A stretch of DNA of 13,657 nt, taken from the NCBI GenBank assembly GCA_029251065.1, contig JAQXEB010000256.1, positions 1-13,657 on the forward strand, in the 5' to 3' direction. The first letter of the stretch is position 1. Each line of letters opens with the position of its first letter. The notes beneath the pieces were generated by a model. It worked only from the letters and a program-made list of their open reading frames with translations, did not search any database and had not been told where the DNA came from. Of the stretch, positions 6,802 to 13,657 are shown piece after piece. The stretch is from Luminiphilus sp. GTDB taxonomy: Bacteria; Pseudomonadota; Gammaproteobacteria; Pseudomonadales; Halieaceae. The translations under genes and the position numbers were made by a program.

Positions 6802-8064
6802 ATGTTTTTTGATCTCCACGACGGTGGTGAGCGCACTGTACTCGTCCAAATTGCAATTGATGGCGGAAGACACGAACCTGATCTGGGTGAGTTTATTGAG
6901 CTCGTGCGATCCGCTGGTGGCGACCCAACCTCGATTATTAGAGGCTCGCGACGCGCACCCATGGCCAAATATTTTATTGGCCAAGGCAAGCTTGATGAGA
7001 TCAAGGCAGAGGTTGACCGCGTTGAAGCCGACTTGGTCGTGTTCAACCATGTGCTGTCGCCCAGTCAGGAGCGGAACCTCGAAGCCTTTCTCTGTTGCCG
7101 TGTGATCGCGCGCACAGGATTAATTCTGGATATTTTTGCGCAGCGGGCGCGAACGCATGAAGGCAAGCTGCAAGTTGAGCTGGCACAACTTAAGCACATC
7201 AGCACGCGGTTGATCCGTGGTTGGACACACCTTGAGCGGCAAAAAGGCGGGATCGGTTTACGCGGCCCGGGTGAGACGCAGTTAGAAACTGACCGAAGAC
7301 TGCTTCGTGAGCGTGTCAGCACGATTGAATCTCGCCTCGATAAGGTGCGCCAGCAACGCGCACAAAACCGGCGGGCACGTCAGCGGGCGGAGGTTCCGCT
7401 GGTGTCGCTGGTGGGTTATACCAATGCGGGTAAGTCGACCCTATTTAATACGTGGTCTGAATCGGTCGTTTATGCGGCGGATCAGTTATTCGCAACGCTA
7501 GATCCGACCCTTGCACGCGTCGAAATAGACGGTCTTGGTGAGGTCGTTATTGCCGACACGGTTGGCTTTATCGCAGACCTACCGCACACGCTGGTGCAGG
7601 CGTTTCGTGCAACGCTGGAGGAGACGCTCAATGCGTCGCTGCTGATTCACGTCATTGATGTGGCCGCGGACGATCGCGAGTTTTTAAAGTCGGAGGTGGA
7701 GTCAGTGCTGGAGGAAATCGGCGCAGGTGATATCCCTCAGCTTTTGGTCTACAACAAAATTGATCTTCTCGAACGTGAACCGAGAATGACTCGGGACAGT
7801 GACGGACGTCCCGATACGGTCTCCGTCTCGGCGAAATCCGGTGCCGGACTAGACCTACTTAGACTGGCCATTGGCGAGCGTCTCGCGGGTGACTTTTTTA
7901 AGGCCTGTATCGAGTTGACCCCGGCGCAAGGGAAGCTCCGTGCTGCGCTGTATGAGTTGGGGGCAGTGAAGTCGGAAGAATGGCTTGAGGCGGGTGGAAG
8001 TGCATTAAACGTCCATTTGCCGGAGGCGGATTGGACGCGGTTGAAGACCCGGTACAGTTTTTGA
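6802..8064 (+). CDS. hflX: Ribosome-associated GTPase HflX
   Basis: HflX is a GTPase that splits stalled 70S ribosomes under heat and other stress. The protein is 420 residues. The N-terminal HflX domain includes GSRRAPMAKYFIGQGK, NHVLSPSQERNLE and LILDIFAQRARTHEGKLQ. A helical linker with GPGETQLETDRR follows. The G domain has GYTNAGKST at 205-213 (G1), DTVGF at 252-256 (G3), NKID at 318-321 (G4) and SAK at 343-345 (G5). The C-terminal domain is short. The protein aligns from its first residues (MFFDLHDGGERTVLV against MFDRYDAGEQAVLV in E. coli), so the ATG is well supported. No Shine-Dalgarno precedes it; TAGATA at 6790-6795 lies six bases before the ATG, a weak version of the leaderless layout seen at tsaE. 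The 44-base gap after hfq has a short CCGG/CCGG stem but no terminator. Confidence 0.97.
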   Translation: MFFDLHDGGERTVLVQIAIDGGRHEPDLGEFIELVRSAGGDPTSIIRGSRRAPMAKYFIGQGKLDEIKAEVDRVEADLVVFNHVLSPSQERNLEAFLCCRVIARTGLILDIFAQRARTHEGKLQVELAQLKHISTRLIRGWTHLERQKGGIGLRGPGETQLETDRRLLRERVSTIESRLDKVRQQRAQNRRARQRAEVPLVSLVGYTNAGKSTLFNTWSESVVYAADQLFATLDPTLARVEIDGLGEVVIADTVGFIADLPHTLVQAFRATLEETLNASLLIHVIDVAADDREFLKSEVESVLEEIGAGDIPQLLVYNKIDLLEREPRMTRDSDGRPDTVSVSAKSGAGLDLLRLAIGERLAGDFFKACIELTPAQGKLRAALYELGAVKSEEWLEAGGSALNVHLPEADWTRLKTRYSF

Positions 8065-8066
8065 CG

Positions 8067-8115
8067 TTATCACGTCGATGATACCCCCTTATCACCACAG
8101 GTTTTGTTAGACTAT
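8067..8115 (+). promoter_or_regulatory. Candidate extended -10 promoter and repeated TTATCAC sites before hflK
   Basis: TGTTAGACT at 8105-8113 combines a TGn extension with a -10-like TAGACT, and predicts a start near 8120. No -35 match is seen at the right distance. Instead the heptamer TTATCAC occurs at 8067-8073 and again at 8089-8095, 22 bases apart, with an inverted TGATA at 8079-8083 between them. Direct repeats two helical turns apart upstream of an extended -10 could be an activator site. The role is inferred and unproven. Confidence 0.3.
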
Positions 8116-8141
8116 CGTCACTATTAATCGAGGAATCAGAT

Positions 8142-9296
8142 ATGTCATGGAACGAGCCCAATGGCGGCAATGGCCCGCGCGATCCTTGGGGTGGCAAGGA
8201 TCAGGGTCCTCCGGATCTTGATGAGGCCCTTCGTAAACTGCAAGCACAGCTGAACGGCTTATTTGGCCGCAGGTCCGGTGGTTCGGGTGGTGGCAGCGCT
8301 AAGGGAATGGGCGGTCTCGCCGGTATCGTAGCGATTGTTGCCCTCACAATTTGGGGGCTCTTAGGCCTCACTCAGATTGGCGAGCAAGAGCGTGCTGTCG
8401 TGCTCAGGCTCGGCGAATACAGCAAAACAGCACAGCCGGGCTTGTTTTGGTATCCGCGGGGTATCGACACACTCACACGCGTGAACATTACACAGGTTCG
8501 TTCAGCTCAGTTTAGAGAAACCATGCTGACACAGGACGAAAATATTGTTGATGTCAGCATGTCCGTGCAGTACGTCATTAACGATCCCAAAAACTTCGTT
8601 CTTGAAGTGCGTGACCCGGAGCGATCACTGCAGCATGCGGCGCAAAGCGCACTGCGTCACGTCGTCGGTGACGGCACCATGGCCTTGGTATTAACAGAAG
8701 GTCGTGCTGAAATTGCCGTGAAAGTGAGAGAGCGACTGCAACTGTACCTGCGAAACTACACGACGGGTATCAACGTGCAGAAGGTCAACATTGACGATGC
8801 CAGCCCCCCGACTCAGGTCCAAGAGGCCTTCGATGACGTGATTAAAGCGCGGGAAGATGAAGAGCGGGTCAAGAACGAGGCAGAGTCCTATGCCAACGGC
8901 ATTGTCCCCGAAGCACGAGGTCGTGCGCAGCGAATTGAGGAGGAGGCAGAGGCTTACCGACAGCAGGTGATTGCGAAAGCGACCGGTGAAGCGCAGCGCT
9001 TTGACCAGCTGCTTGATGAGTATTCGAAGGCACCCAGGGTGACGCGAGAGCGTCTATACATTGATGCACTTGAGTCTGTGCTCTCAAAGACCAATAAAGT
9101 CATGGTCGATGTTGAAGGCGGTAATAACGTGATGTACCTGCCGCTCGATAAGATGGCCCCGTCTGCGGGTAGTGGCGTCTTGCCAGGCGCAATGAGTCGT
9201 GGCCTGACGTCTGAGCAACTTCGTGAGGTCACCGACGCTGTAACAGAGCAGCTTCGGCGTGACCTCAATGGTCGTAACCAGCGAGGAGGTCGTTAA
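8142..9296 (+). CDS. hflK: FtsH protease modulator subunit HflK
   Basis: HflK is an SPFH/band-7 membrane protein that forms, with HflC, the large periplasmic cage around FtsH and limits its access to membrane substrates. The 384-residue protein has a hydrophilic, Gly/Pro-rich cytoplasmic N-terminus (MSWNEPNGGNGPRDPWGGKD), a Gly/Ser-rich stretch (45-58) and one membrane helix (about 59-79, ending at LTQI). The SPFH domain runs over about 80-260 (GEQERAVVLRLGEY, RNVNITQV-type strand, NYTTGINVQKVNIDDASPP). A long charged helix (EARGRAQRIEEEAEAYRQQV) and a C-terminal polar tail end the protein. GAGGA at 8130-8134, seven bases before the ATG, supports the start. It ends two bases before hflC. Confidence 0.97.
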   Translation: MSWNEPNGGNGPRDPWGGKDQGPPDLDEALRKLQAQLNGLFGRRSGGSGGGSAKGMGGLAGIVAIVALTIWGLLGLTQIGEQERAVVLRLGEYSKTAQPGLFWYPRGIDTLTRVNITQVRSAQFRETMLTQDENIVDVSMSVQYVINDPKNFVLEVRDPERSLQHAAQSALRHVVGDGTMALVLTEGRAEIAVKVRERLQLYLRNYTTGINVQKVNIDDASPPTQVQEAFDDVIKAREDEERVKNEAESYANGIVPEARGRAQRIEEEAEAYRQQVIAKATGEAQRFDQLLDEYSKAPRVTRERLYIDALESVLSKTNKVMVDVEGGNNVMYLPLDKMAPSAGSGVLPGAMSRGLTSEQLREVTDAVTEQLRRDLNGRNQRGGR

Positions 9297-9298
9297 CC

Positions 9299-10171
9299 AT
9301 GTCTAGACAAAATATTATTGGAACGCTGTTCTTTTTGGGGTTTTTCGTTCTCAGCAACTCGATTTATGTCATCAGTGAGACACAGCGCGGGGTATTGCTG
9401 AAGTTTGGAGAAGTGGTGAGGGCAGATCTTGCGCCCGGACTGCACTTCAAGGTCCCTTTTGTGGATTCTGTTCGAAAGTTCGACGGTCGTATTTTGACGG
9501 TCGATTCAACGCCTGAGCGTTTCTTTACTCAGGAACAGAAGCAACTGATTGTGGACTCCTACGCCAAGTTTCGCGTGGTCGACACCTCCAAGTACTACAC
9601 GGCAACCAATGGCGAGGAATTCAGAGCGGCGGCACTACTGTCCCAGCGGATTAACGATGATCTGAGAAACCAGGTAGCGGGTCGCACTGTTCAAGAGGTT
9701 GTTTCTGGTGAGCGAGACCAGCTCATGGAGGCGGTGAAAGCGCGACTTAACGAAACGGTGTTGGATAGGCTGGGTATCGAGGTCATCGACGTTCGTGTGA
9801 AAAAAATTGATCTCCCAAATGAGGTGTCCCAGTCGGTGTATCGACGAATGAACGCCGAACGAGAAAAGGAAGCTCGAGAACTTCGCTCTGAGGGTAAGGA
9901 GATCGCCGAAGGCATGCGTGCAGAGGCTGATCGAAAGGTCACGGTACTCGAAGCGGAGGCGGTGAGAGATGCGGAAATTATAAGGGGTAGCGGCGATGCA
10001 GACGCAACGCGCATTTACGCTGAAGCCTTTAATCGTGATCCTGAGTTTTACTCATTCGTCCGAAGCTTGAACGCTTACCAAACGACGTTTGCGGGTGGTG
10101 GCGACATTATGCTGTTACAGCCGGACAGCCAGTTCTTTCAGTATTTGAGAGACCCAAAGGCCGGTCAGTAA
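9299..10171 (+). CDS. hflC: FtsH protease modulator subunit HflC
   Basis: HflC is the partner of HflK in the HflKC-FtsH complex of the inner membrane. The protein is 290 residues. An N-terminal membrane helix (about 6-27, with the start MSRQNIIGTLFFLGFFVLSN) precedes ISETQRGVLLKFGEVV and an SPFH domain with PGLHFKVPFVDSVRKFDGR. A coiled-coil region rich in Glu, Arg and Ala follows (RRMNAEREKEARELRSEGKE), then GDADATRIYAEAFNRDPEFYSF, typical of HflC. The C-terminus is short. GAGGAGG at 9283-9289, inside the end of hflK and nine bases before the ATG, is a strong ribosome binding site, so near-equal production of the two subunits is expected. In E. coli a small DUF2065 gene (yjeT) follows before purA; none fits in the gap here. 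Confidence 0.97.
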   Translation: MSRQNIIGTLFFLGFFVLSNSIYVISETQRGVLLKFGEVVRADLAPGLHFKVPFVDSVRKFDGRILTVDSTPERFFTQEQKQLIVDSYAKFRVVDTSKYYTATNGEEFRAAALLSQRINDDLRNQVAGRTVQEVVSGERDQLMEAVKARLNETVLDRLGIEVIDVRVKKIDLPNEVSQSVYRRMNAEREKEARELRSEGKEIAEGMRAEADRKVTVLEAEAVRDAEIIRGSGDADATRIYAEAFNRDPEFYSFVRSLNAYQTTFAGGGDIMLLQPDSQFFQYLRDPKAGQ

Positions 10172-10266
10172 TCTTCTGCTGTAACTCTGCGGCTGTACCG
10201 GCGATAATGCCAGCGTACAGTCACAGGGTTGCATGCAACCCCGGCCTTCAGCGTTTGGACTAAGAG
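10172..10266 (+). promoter_or_regulatory. hflC-hisZ gap: candidate hisZ-purA promoter within dyad symmetry
   Basis: This is the longest gap but one inside the plus-strand gene run. GATAAT at 10203-10208 matches five of six -10 positions; the best -35 (CTGTAA, 10179-10184) is weak. The box is enclosed by the inverted repeat CTGTAC (10193-10198) and GTACAG (10215-10220), with GGC (10200-10202) and GCC (10209-10211) also able to pair around it. GCTGTA occurs twice as a direct repeat (10178-10183 and 10192-10197). A perfect palindrome lies at 10226-10241. No poly-T follows any stem, so termination after hflC is not supported. The hisZ ATG has only a weak, very close AAGAG before it. Confidence 0.4.
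10226..10241. repeat. Perfect 16-base palindrome GGGTTGCATGCAACCC
   Basis: The sequence reads the same on both strands with no spacer. It lies 25 bases before the hisZ ATG and about 18 bases after the candidate -10 box, where a dimeric repressor could block early elongation. It could also act as an RNA hairpin in the leader. I cannot match it to a known operator: it does not resemble the PurR or ArgR consensus sequences that I know. Confidence 0.7.
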
Positions 10267-11436
10267 ATGGGTGATACAACACGATGGTTGCTCCCTAACG
10301 GGATCGATGAGCTTTTGCCTGAGCAGGCGGGCCGTGTCGAAGGCTGTCGACGTTTGTTATTAGACACCTGTGCGACGTGGGGCTACGAATACGTTGTCCC
10401 GCCGTTGGTGGAGTTTGCCGATTCACTGTTGGTCGGGCTGGGCGCAGACCTTGAAGTTCTCAGTTGTAAGTTTGCAGACAGAGAGACAGGCAGAACGTTG
10501 GCCGTGCGCGCTGACATAACGCCTCAAGTTGCTCGTATCGACGCACACAGTCTTGGTCGAGCCGGCGTGTCACGACTGTGCTACGCAGGTTCAACGCTCA
10601 AAAGCGTCGCGAATACGATTCCTGCCGATCGAAGCCCAGTGCAGTTAGGGGCTGAGATATTTGGTTGTGCGGGCATCGATGCAGATATCGAGATCGTCGA
10701 GTTAGCACTATCTTTGGTGCGTAAAAGTCATCTGTCTGAGATTACCTTTGACATTGGTCACGTCGGATTTTGCCAGCTCGTCCTGGATTCGGCGGGTTTA
10801 AGTGCTGAGCTGCAAGAAGAAATACTGGCGCTGCTTGCGCGTAAAGCCAACTCTGAACTCGACAAGTTATTGACGGGGCTTGATCGAGACCAGCAACTAA
10901 AAGTGTCGCAACTGGCCTCGATGCACGGTGGTCTAGACGTACTCAGTCGTGCGAAAGAAGTGTTTGGCGATGTTGCCGGTGTCAATGAAGTCATCGGCGA
11001 TTTAGAGACTGTGCTCAGCTGCTGCGAGCGAGCAGACAGTGGCATTAGCGTTTATATCGATCTAACCGAAGCGCACGGCTATCGTTATCACTCAGGCATT
11101 GTCTTTGCATTATACGCCCGAGAGCTTGGTGCTGCGATTGCCAAGGGCGGTCGTTATGACGGTGTGGGCGAGGTGTTTGGTCGCAAACGACCGGCAACTG
11201 GTTTTGCGATCGATCTCAAAGCGTGGTCGTCGCTTGCGCATCTGCCGAAAAGTCAGGCCACCTGCATTTCATCGCCCGTCGACACGTGTCACGGGTTGAT
11301 GCGCAAAGAGTCGGAGCTTCGAACAAAGGGTCATGTGGTGGTGAAAGCCGTCGGAGGTGAAATTGATGTTCGATGCAGTCATCAGTTGGTAAATCGTGAG
11401 AGTGAATGGCTTGTGGAGCCAATGGAGAGCAACTAA
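10267..11436 (+). CDS. hisZ: ATP phosphoribosyltransferase regulatory subunit HisZ
   Basis: HisZ is a catalytically inactive paralogue of histidyl-tRNA synthetase. It assembles with short-form HisG, the first enzyme of histidine synthesis, and is needed for its activity and histidine feedback. The 389-residue protein has the usual start WLLPNGIDELLPEQA, VRADITPQVARIDAH (80-94) and RLCYAGSTLK, where a true HisRS would have its FRxERP motif 2. It also has a HisRS-like YIDLTEAHGYRYHSGIVFALY (263-283) and GGRYDG (294-299) with FGRKRPATGFAIDL. No HisRS anticodon-binding domain follows. Its presence implies a short HisG elsewhere in the genome. Its stop overlaps the purA start by one base (TAATG), so the two are coupled. 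Both pathways meet at AICAR and ATP, which gives the pairing a metabolic reason. Confidence 0.95.
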   Translation: MGDTTRWLLPNGIDELLPEQAGRVEGCRRLLLDTCATWGYEYVVPPLVEFADSLLVGLGADLEVLSCKFADRETGRTLAVRADITPQVARIDAHSLGRAGVSRLCYAGSTLKSVANTIPADRSPVQLGAEIFGCAGIDADIEIVELALSLVRKSHLSEITFDIGHVGFCQLVLDSAGLSAELQEEILALLARKANSELDKLLTGLDRDQQLKVSQLASMHGGLDVLSRAKEVFGDVAGVNEVIGDLETVLSCCERADSGISVYIDLTEAHGYRYHSGIVFALYARELGAAIAKGGRYDGVGEVFGRKRPATGFAIDLKAWSSLAHLPKSQATCISSPVDTCHGLMRKESELRTKGHVVVKAVGGEIDVRCSHQLVNRESEWLVEPMESN

Positions 11437-12722
11437 TGGGTCGTAATGTCGTCGTAATAGGGACGCAATGGGGCGATGAAGGCAAAGGCAAGATCGTCGA
11501 TTTGCTGACCGAGCAGGCGACCGCCGTAGTGCGCTTTCAAGGCGGTCATAACGCCGGCCATACGCTTGTTATAGACGGTGAAAAGACCGTTTTACACGTC
11601 ATTCCGTCGGGTATTTTGCGCGAAAACGTTGAGTGCCTTATTGGCAACGGCGTGGTGTTGTCAGCGGCGGCGTTGTTAAAAGAGATCAAGCAACTTGAGG
11701 AGCGCGGTGTTCCTGTTCGAGACCGACTTAAAATTTCTTCCGCCTGCCCTTTAATATTGCCGTATCACGTTGCACTGGACCAAGCGCGAGAAGAGCGGCG
11801 AGGTAAGAAGAAGATTGGCACCACAGGTCGAGGCATTGGGCCTGCCTACGAAGACAAGGTCGCAAGACGTGGACTACGCTTGGGTGATCTCAGAGACCGA
11901 CAAAAATTTGCGGATACCCTGCGAGAAGTTTTGGATTATCACAATCAGGCGTTGGTTCATTACTACGGCGCTGAACCGCTTGAATTTGACGATGTACTCG
12001 CCACGAGCCTAGCGGAGTGTGAGCAGCTGCTGCCGATGATGGCTGACGTAACCTCACGTCTGCACGAGCACCGGATCGCAGGTGAAAATATTATGTTTGA
12101 GGGTGCCCAAGGGTCGCTTCTCGATATTGACCATGGTACGTACCCGTACGTGACCAGCTCAAACACCACCGCGGGTGGCACGGCAACCGGTTCGGGATTT
12201 GGCCCGCTTTACCTTGATTATGTCCTGGGGATTACAAAGGCGTATACGACACGCGTCGGATCAGGCCCCTTTCCGACCGAACTGTTCGATGACGTGGGAC
12301 GCCGTTTGGCCGAACGAGGCCACGAGTTCGGTGCGACCACGGGGCGACCGAGGCGATGCGGGTGGTTTGACGCGGTCGCGCTTAAGAGTGCTGTTCAGAT
12401 CAACTCGATTTCGGGCTTGTGTTTGACCAAGTTGGACGTACTGGACGGTCTCGATGAGATTTCAGTGTGTATTGGATACACCGATGCCGAGGGTAAGCCG
12501 GTCATGGGCAGCACGGAAAATTACGCGGACCTGAGCCCGGTCTACGAGCAGCTGCCCGGCTGGCATGAATCGACAGTTGGCGCGCAGCGAGTCGAGGATT
12601 TGCCACTCGCCGCGCGAAACTACATCGCCAGAGTGGAAGAGTTAGTGGGTGCCCCCATTGATATTATTTCGACAGGGCCCGACCGTGCGGAAACGATTGT
12701 ACTGAGGAGCCCCTACGCGTGA
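11436..12722 (+). CDS. purA: Adenylosuccinate synthetase PurA
   Basis: PurA joins IMP and aspartate with GTP hydrolysis to give adenylosuccinate, the first committed step to AMP. The protein is 428 residues (E. coli 432). It starts MGRNVVVIGTQWGDEGKGK with the catalytic D14 and the P-loop-like GDEGKGK. H42 lies in GGHNAGHT. Later come the IMP-binding FEGAQGSLLDIDHGTYPYVT and SSNTTAGG, TTGRPRRCGWFD, LTKLDVLDG (guanine recognition) and the C-terminal STGPDR. The ATG at 11436 is chosen because GGAG at 11424-11427 is spaced eight bases from it and family members start here; an upstream in-frame ATG at 11406 would only add codons that overlap hisZ. The last four bases overlap the next gene. Confidence 0.98.
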   Translation: MGRNVVVIGTQWGDEGKGKIVDLLTEQATAVVRFQGGHNAGHTLVIDGEKTVLHVIPSGILRENVECLIGNGVVLSAAALLKEIKQLEERGVPVRDRLKISSACPLILPYHVALDQAREERRGKKKIGTTGRGIGPAYEDKVARRGLRLGDLRDRQKFADTLREVLDYHNQALVHYYGAEPLEFDDVLATSLAECEQLLPMMADVTSRLHEHRIAGENIMFEGAQGSLLDIDHGTYPYVTSSNTTAGGTATGSGFGPLYLDYVLGITKAYTTRVGSGPFPTELFDDVGRRLAERGHEFGATTGRPRRCGWFDAVALKSAVQINSISGLCLTKLDVLDGLDEISVCIGYTDAEGKPVMGSTENYADLSPVYEQLPGWHESTVGAQRVEDLPLAARNYIARVEELVGAPIDIISTGPDRAETIVLRSPYA

Positions 12723-13516
12723 TGCTCATGGTGACGAAAATCCTATCGCTTTTCGTCTATCCACTGTCATTGGGGTTGTTTTTTGTTGGCCTTTCGCTGT
12801 GGGGACAGCTGCGCGGTAACCGAGCAGCGGCGGGTCTTTGCACATTCTTAGCCGTGGCTGTGCTGTATTTTCCATCGACTCAAATGGGGGTCGAAATGAT
12901 TGCGGCACCCCTTGAGGCACGCTATTCGGCGTTCTCTCCCGAAGAACTCCCCAATGGAGACGTCATCATTGTTCTCGGTGGTGGTATCGAGGCAGAGGGC
13001 CAGTACGGTCGTTGGGGCGATCTAAATGATGCCGCTGATCGTGTATTGGTTGGCGCCGAGTTGTGGAAGGCCCAAAAGGCGCCTCGGATTGCCGTGAGCG
13101 GCGGCGCATCTCGAGGATCTGTACCCGGCGCGATCAGATCGCGTGACGTTCTTCTCCGATTGGGCGTGCCGTCTGAATCAATTGTGTTAGAAGAGACGAG
13201 CCTCACCACCCGTGCCGAAGCGGCAAATTTGGTGACACTGTTGTCGGGGGCGCAGCACGTTCTATTAGTCACCTCAGCGCTTCACATGCGTCGCGCGGCG
13301 GCCCTATTTGGCGCGCAAGGTTTTAAAGTCACCGCCGTCGCAACCGATCACCGAGTCCATCAGTATCCAGGACTAATACCGGGATGGATGCCAACGGTCG
13401 ATCACTTGAGCACCAGCACAGCGGCGATTCACGAGTGGGTTGGGTACTGGATCGACGAACAACTGGGGCGCTTTGAGCCCGCTGAGAGAGAATTGTCGTC
13501 GTCAGATAAGCAGTAA
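12719..13516 (+). CDS. DUF218 membrane protein, ElyC/SanA/YdcF family
   Basis: The 265-residue protein has two N-terminal membrane helices (about 8-28 and 36-53) and then a DUF218 domain over about 80-240. The domain shows VIIVLGGGIE (83-91), AVSGGASRG (125-133), the SLTTRAEA segment (161-168, the conserved S-x-x-T-x-E pattern) and LLVTSALHMRRAAALF. This topology resembles E. coli ElyC, an inner-membrane factor in envelope and lipid carrier homeostasis, more than the single-helix SanA. The biochemical activity of the family is not clear, so no symbol is given. GAGGAG at 12704-12709 is nine bases before the GTG at 12719, which overlaps the purA stop as GTGA; ATG at 12722 is the close alternative. 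It is probably co-transcribed with hisZ-purA and converges with an AraC-type gene. Confidence 0.85.
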   Translation: MMLMVTKILSLFVYPLSLGLFFVGLSLWGQLRGNRAAAGLCTFLAVAVLYFPSTQMGVEMIAAPLEARYSAFSPEELPNGDVIIVLGGGIEAEGQYGRWGDLNDAADRVLVGAELWKAQKAPRIAVSGGASRGSVPGAIRSRDVLLRLGVPSESIVLEETSLTTRAEAANLVTLLSGAQHVLLVTSALHMRRAAALFGAQGFKVTAVATDHRVHQYPGLIPGWMPTVDHLSTSTAAIHEWVGYWIDEQLGRFEPAERELSSSDKQ

Positions 13517-13657
13517 TTTAACGTCACTATAGTTTTTCCCGGTCCATCGACGAAAGGCACGATAAAAACTGTTGACCTCGGCATAACCCAAGTCCCAGGC
13601 AAGACACTTGCCCGGGACCCATTGATTTGCCAAGCACTCTTCGCAACGATACCGTCT
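13502..13657 (-). CDS. AraC-family transcriptional regulator, C-terminal fragment
   Basis: A minus-strand reading frame enters from the right edge and ends at TGA (13504-13502), giving the last 51 residues of a protein. The segment LGYAEVNSFYRAFRRWTGKN is the second helix-turn-helix and signature of AraC/XylS regulators (pattern LGYxxxxxFxRAFRRWTG), and it is followed by the short tail typical of the family. The first helix-turn-helix and the ligand domain lie outside the window. The fragment has no internal stop. It overlaps the end of the convergent DUF218 gene by 15 bases, which leaves no room for a separate terminator. The regulated target cannot be told from this end. Confidence 0.85.
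   Translation of the reverse strand, partial: RRYRCEECLANQWVPGKCLAWDLGYAEVNSFYRAFRRWTGKNYSDVKLLLI

Noticed and set aside
9691..10014. Long minus-strand open frame inside hflC, and similar antisense frames in mutL, miaA, hflX, hflK and hisZ
   Set aside because: They are Ser/Arg-rich or low-complexity shadows of well-supported genes, without ribosome binding sites or recognisable domains.
10226..10241. Palindrome before hisZ as a terminator for hflC
   Set aside because: It is followed by a C/G-rich stretch and no T tract.
11406..11435. Upstream in-frame ATG that would extend PurA by ten residues
   Set aside because: The added residues are unlike the family, and ATG 11436 has a well-placed GGAG and the usual PurA N-terminus.
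1..13657. Search for CRISPR arrays, insertion sequences, attachment sites, tRNA genes and defence genes
   Set aside because: No regular repeats, transposase motifs or cloverleaf patterns were seen. The window is conserved core chromosome.

Overview
The window is a compact stretch of gammaproteobacterial chromosome. Almost every base is coding, and the genes are widely conserved housekeeping genes. The order rsgA (divergent) - orn - queG - tsaE - amiB - mutL - miaA - hfq - hflX - hflK - hflC - purA is the same core order known from Escherichia coli and Pseudomonas. The extra hisZ upstream of purA, the moderate GC content and the sequence type of the proteins suggest a free-living, probably marine gammaproteobacterium, for example something near the OM60/NOR5 (Halieaceae) or Cellvibrionales group. 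That placement is an inference from gene content, not a computed phylogeny. I see no mobile element, phage gene, CRISPR array, tRNA or rRNA.

Left part (1-1845): the N-terminus of the ribosome-assembly GTPase RsgA runs off the left edge on the minus strand. It diverges from orn, the oligoribonuclease that finishes RNA decay. orn converges with queG (epoxyqueuosine reductase, tRNA wobble modification), and the two overlap by 4 bases. queG and tsaE diverge from a 46-base gap that must hold both promoters.

Central operon (1846-10171): tsaE (t6A tRNA modification), amiB (septal peptidoglycan amidase), mutL (mismatch repair, with a complete endonuclease motif set) and miaA (tRNA i6A37 prenylation) are nearly contiguous or overlapping. 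hfq follows with its own leader, strong Shine-Dalgarno and candidate promoter. Then come the ribosome-associated GTPase gene hflX and the hflK/hflC pair, whose products form the membrane complex that controls the FtsH protease. The joint theme is translation quality, RNA decay and envelope or protein quality control.

Right part (10172-13657): a 95-base gap rich in dyad symmetry precedes hisZ-purA. HisZ is the regulatory subunit of ATP phosphoribosyltransferase and PurA is adenylosuccinate synthetase, so the pair sits at the junction of histidine and purine metabolism. A two-helix membrane protein of the DUF218 (ElyC/SanA/YdcF) family is translationally coupled to purA. It converges with the C-terminal end of an AraC-type regulator that enters from the right edge on the minus strand and overlaps it by 15 bases.

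No new multi-gene system is visible. The most interesting signals are regulatory. Three start codons (rsgA, queG, tsaE) sit exactly where transcription should begin, 6 bases after an ACACT-type -10 element and without a Shine-Dalgarno, which suggests leaderless mRNAs. The hfq leader has a hairpin whose U-rich loop is complementary to hfq's own Shine-Dalgarno. The hisZ upstream region has a dyad around a candidate -10 box followed by a perfect 16-base palindrome.
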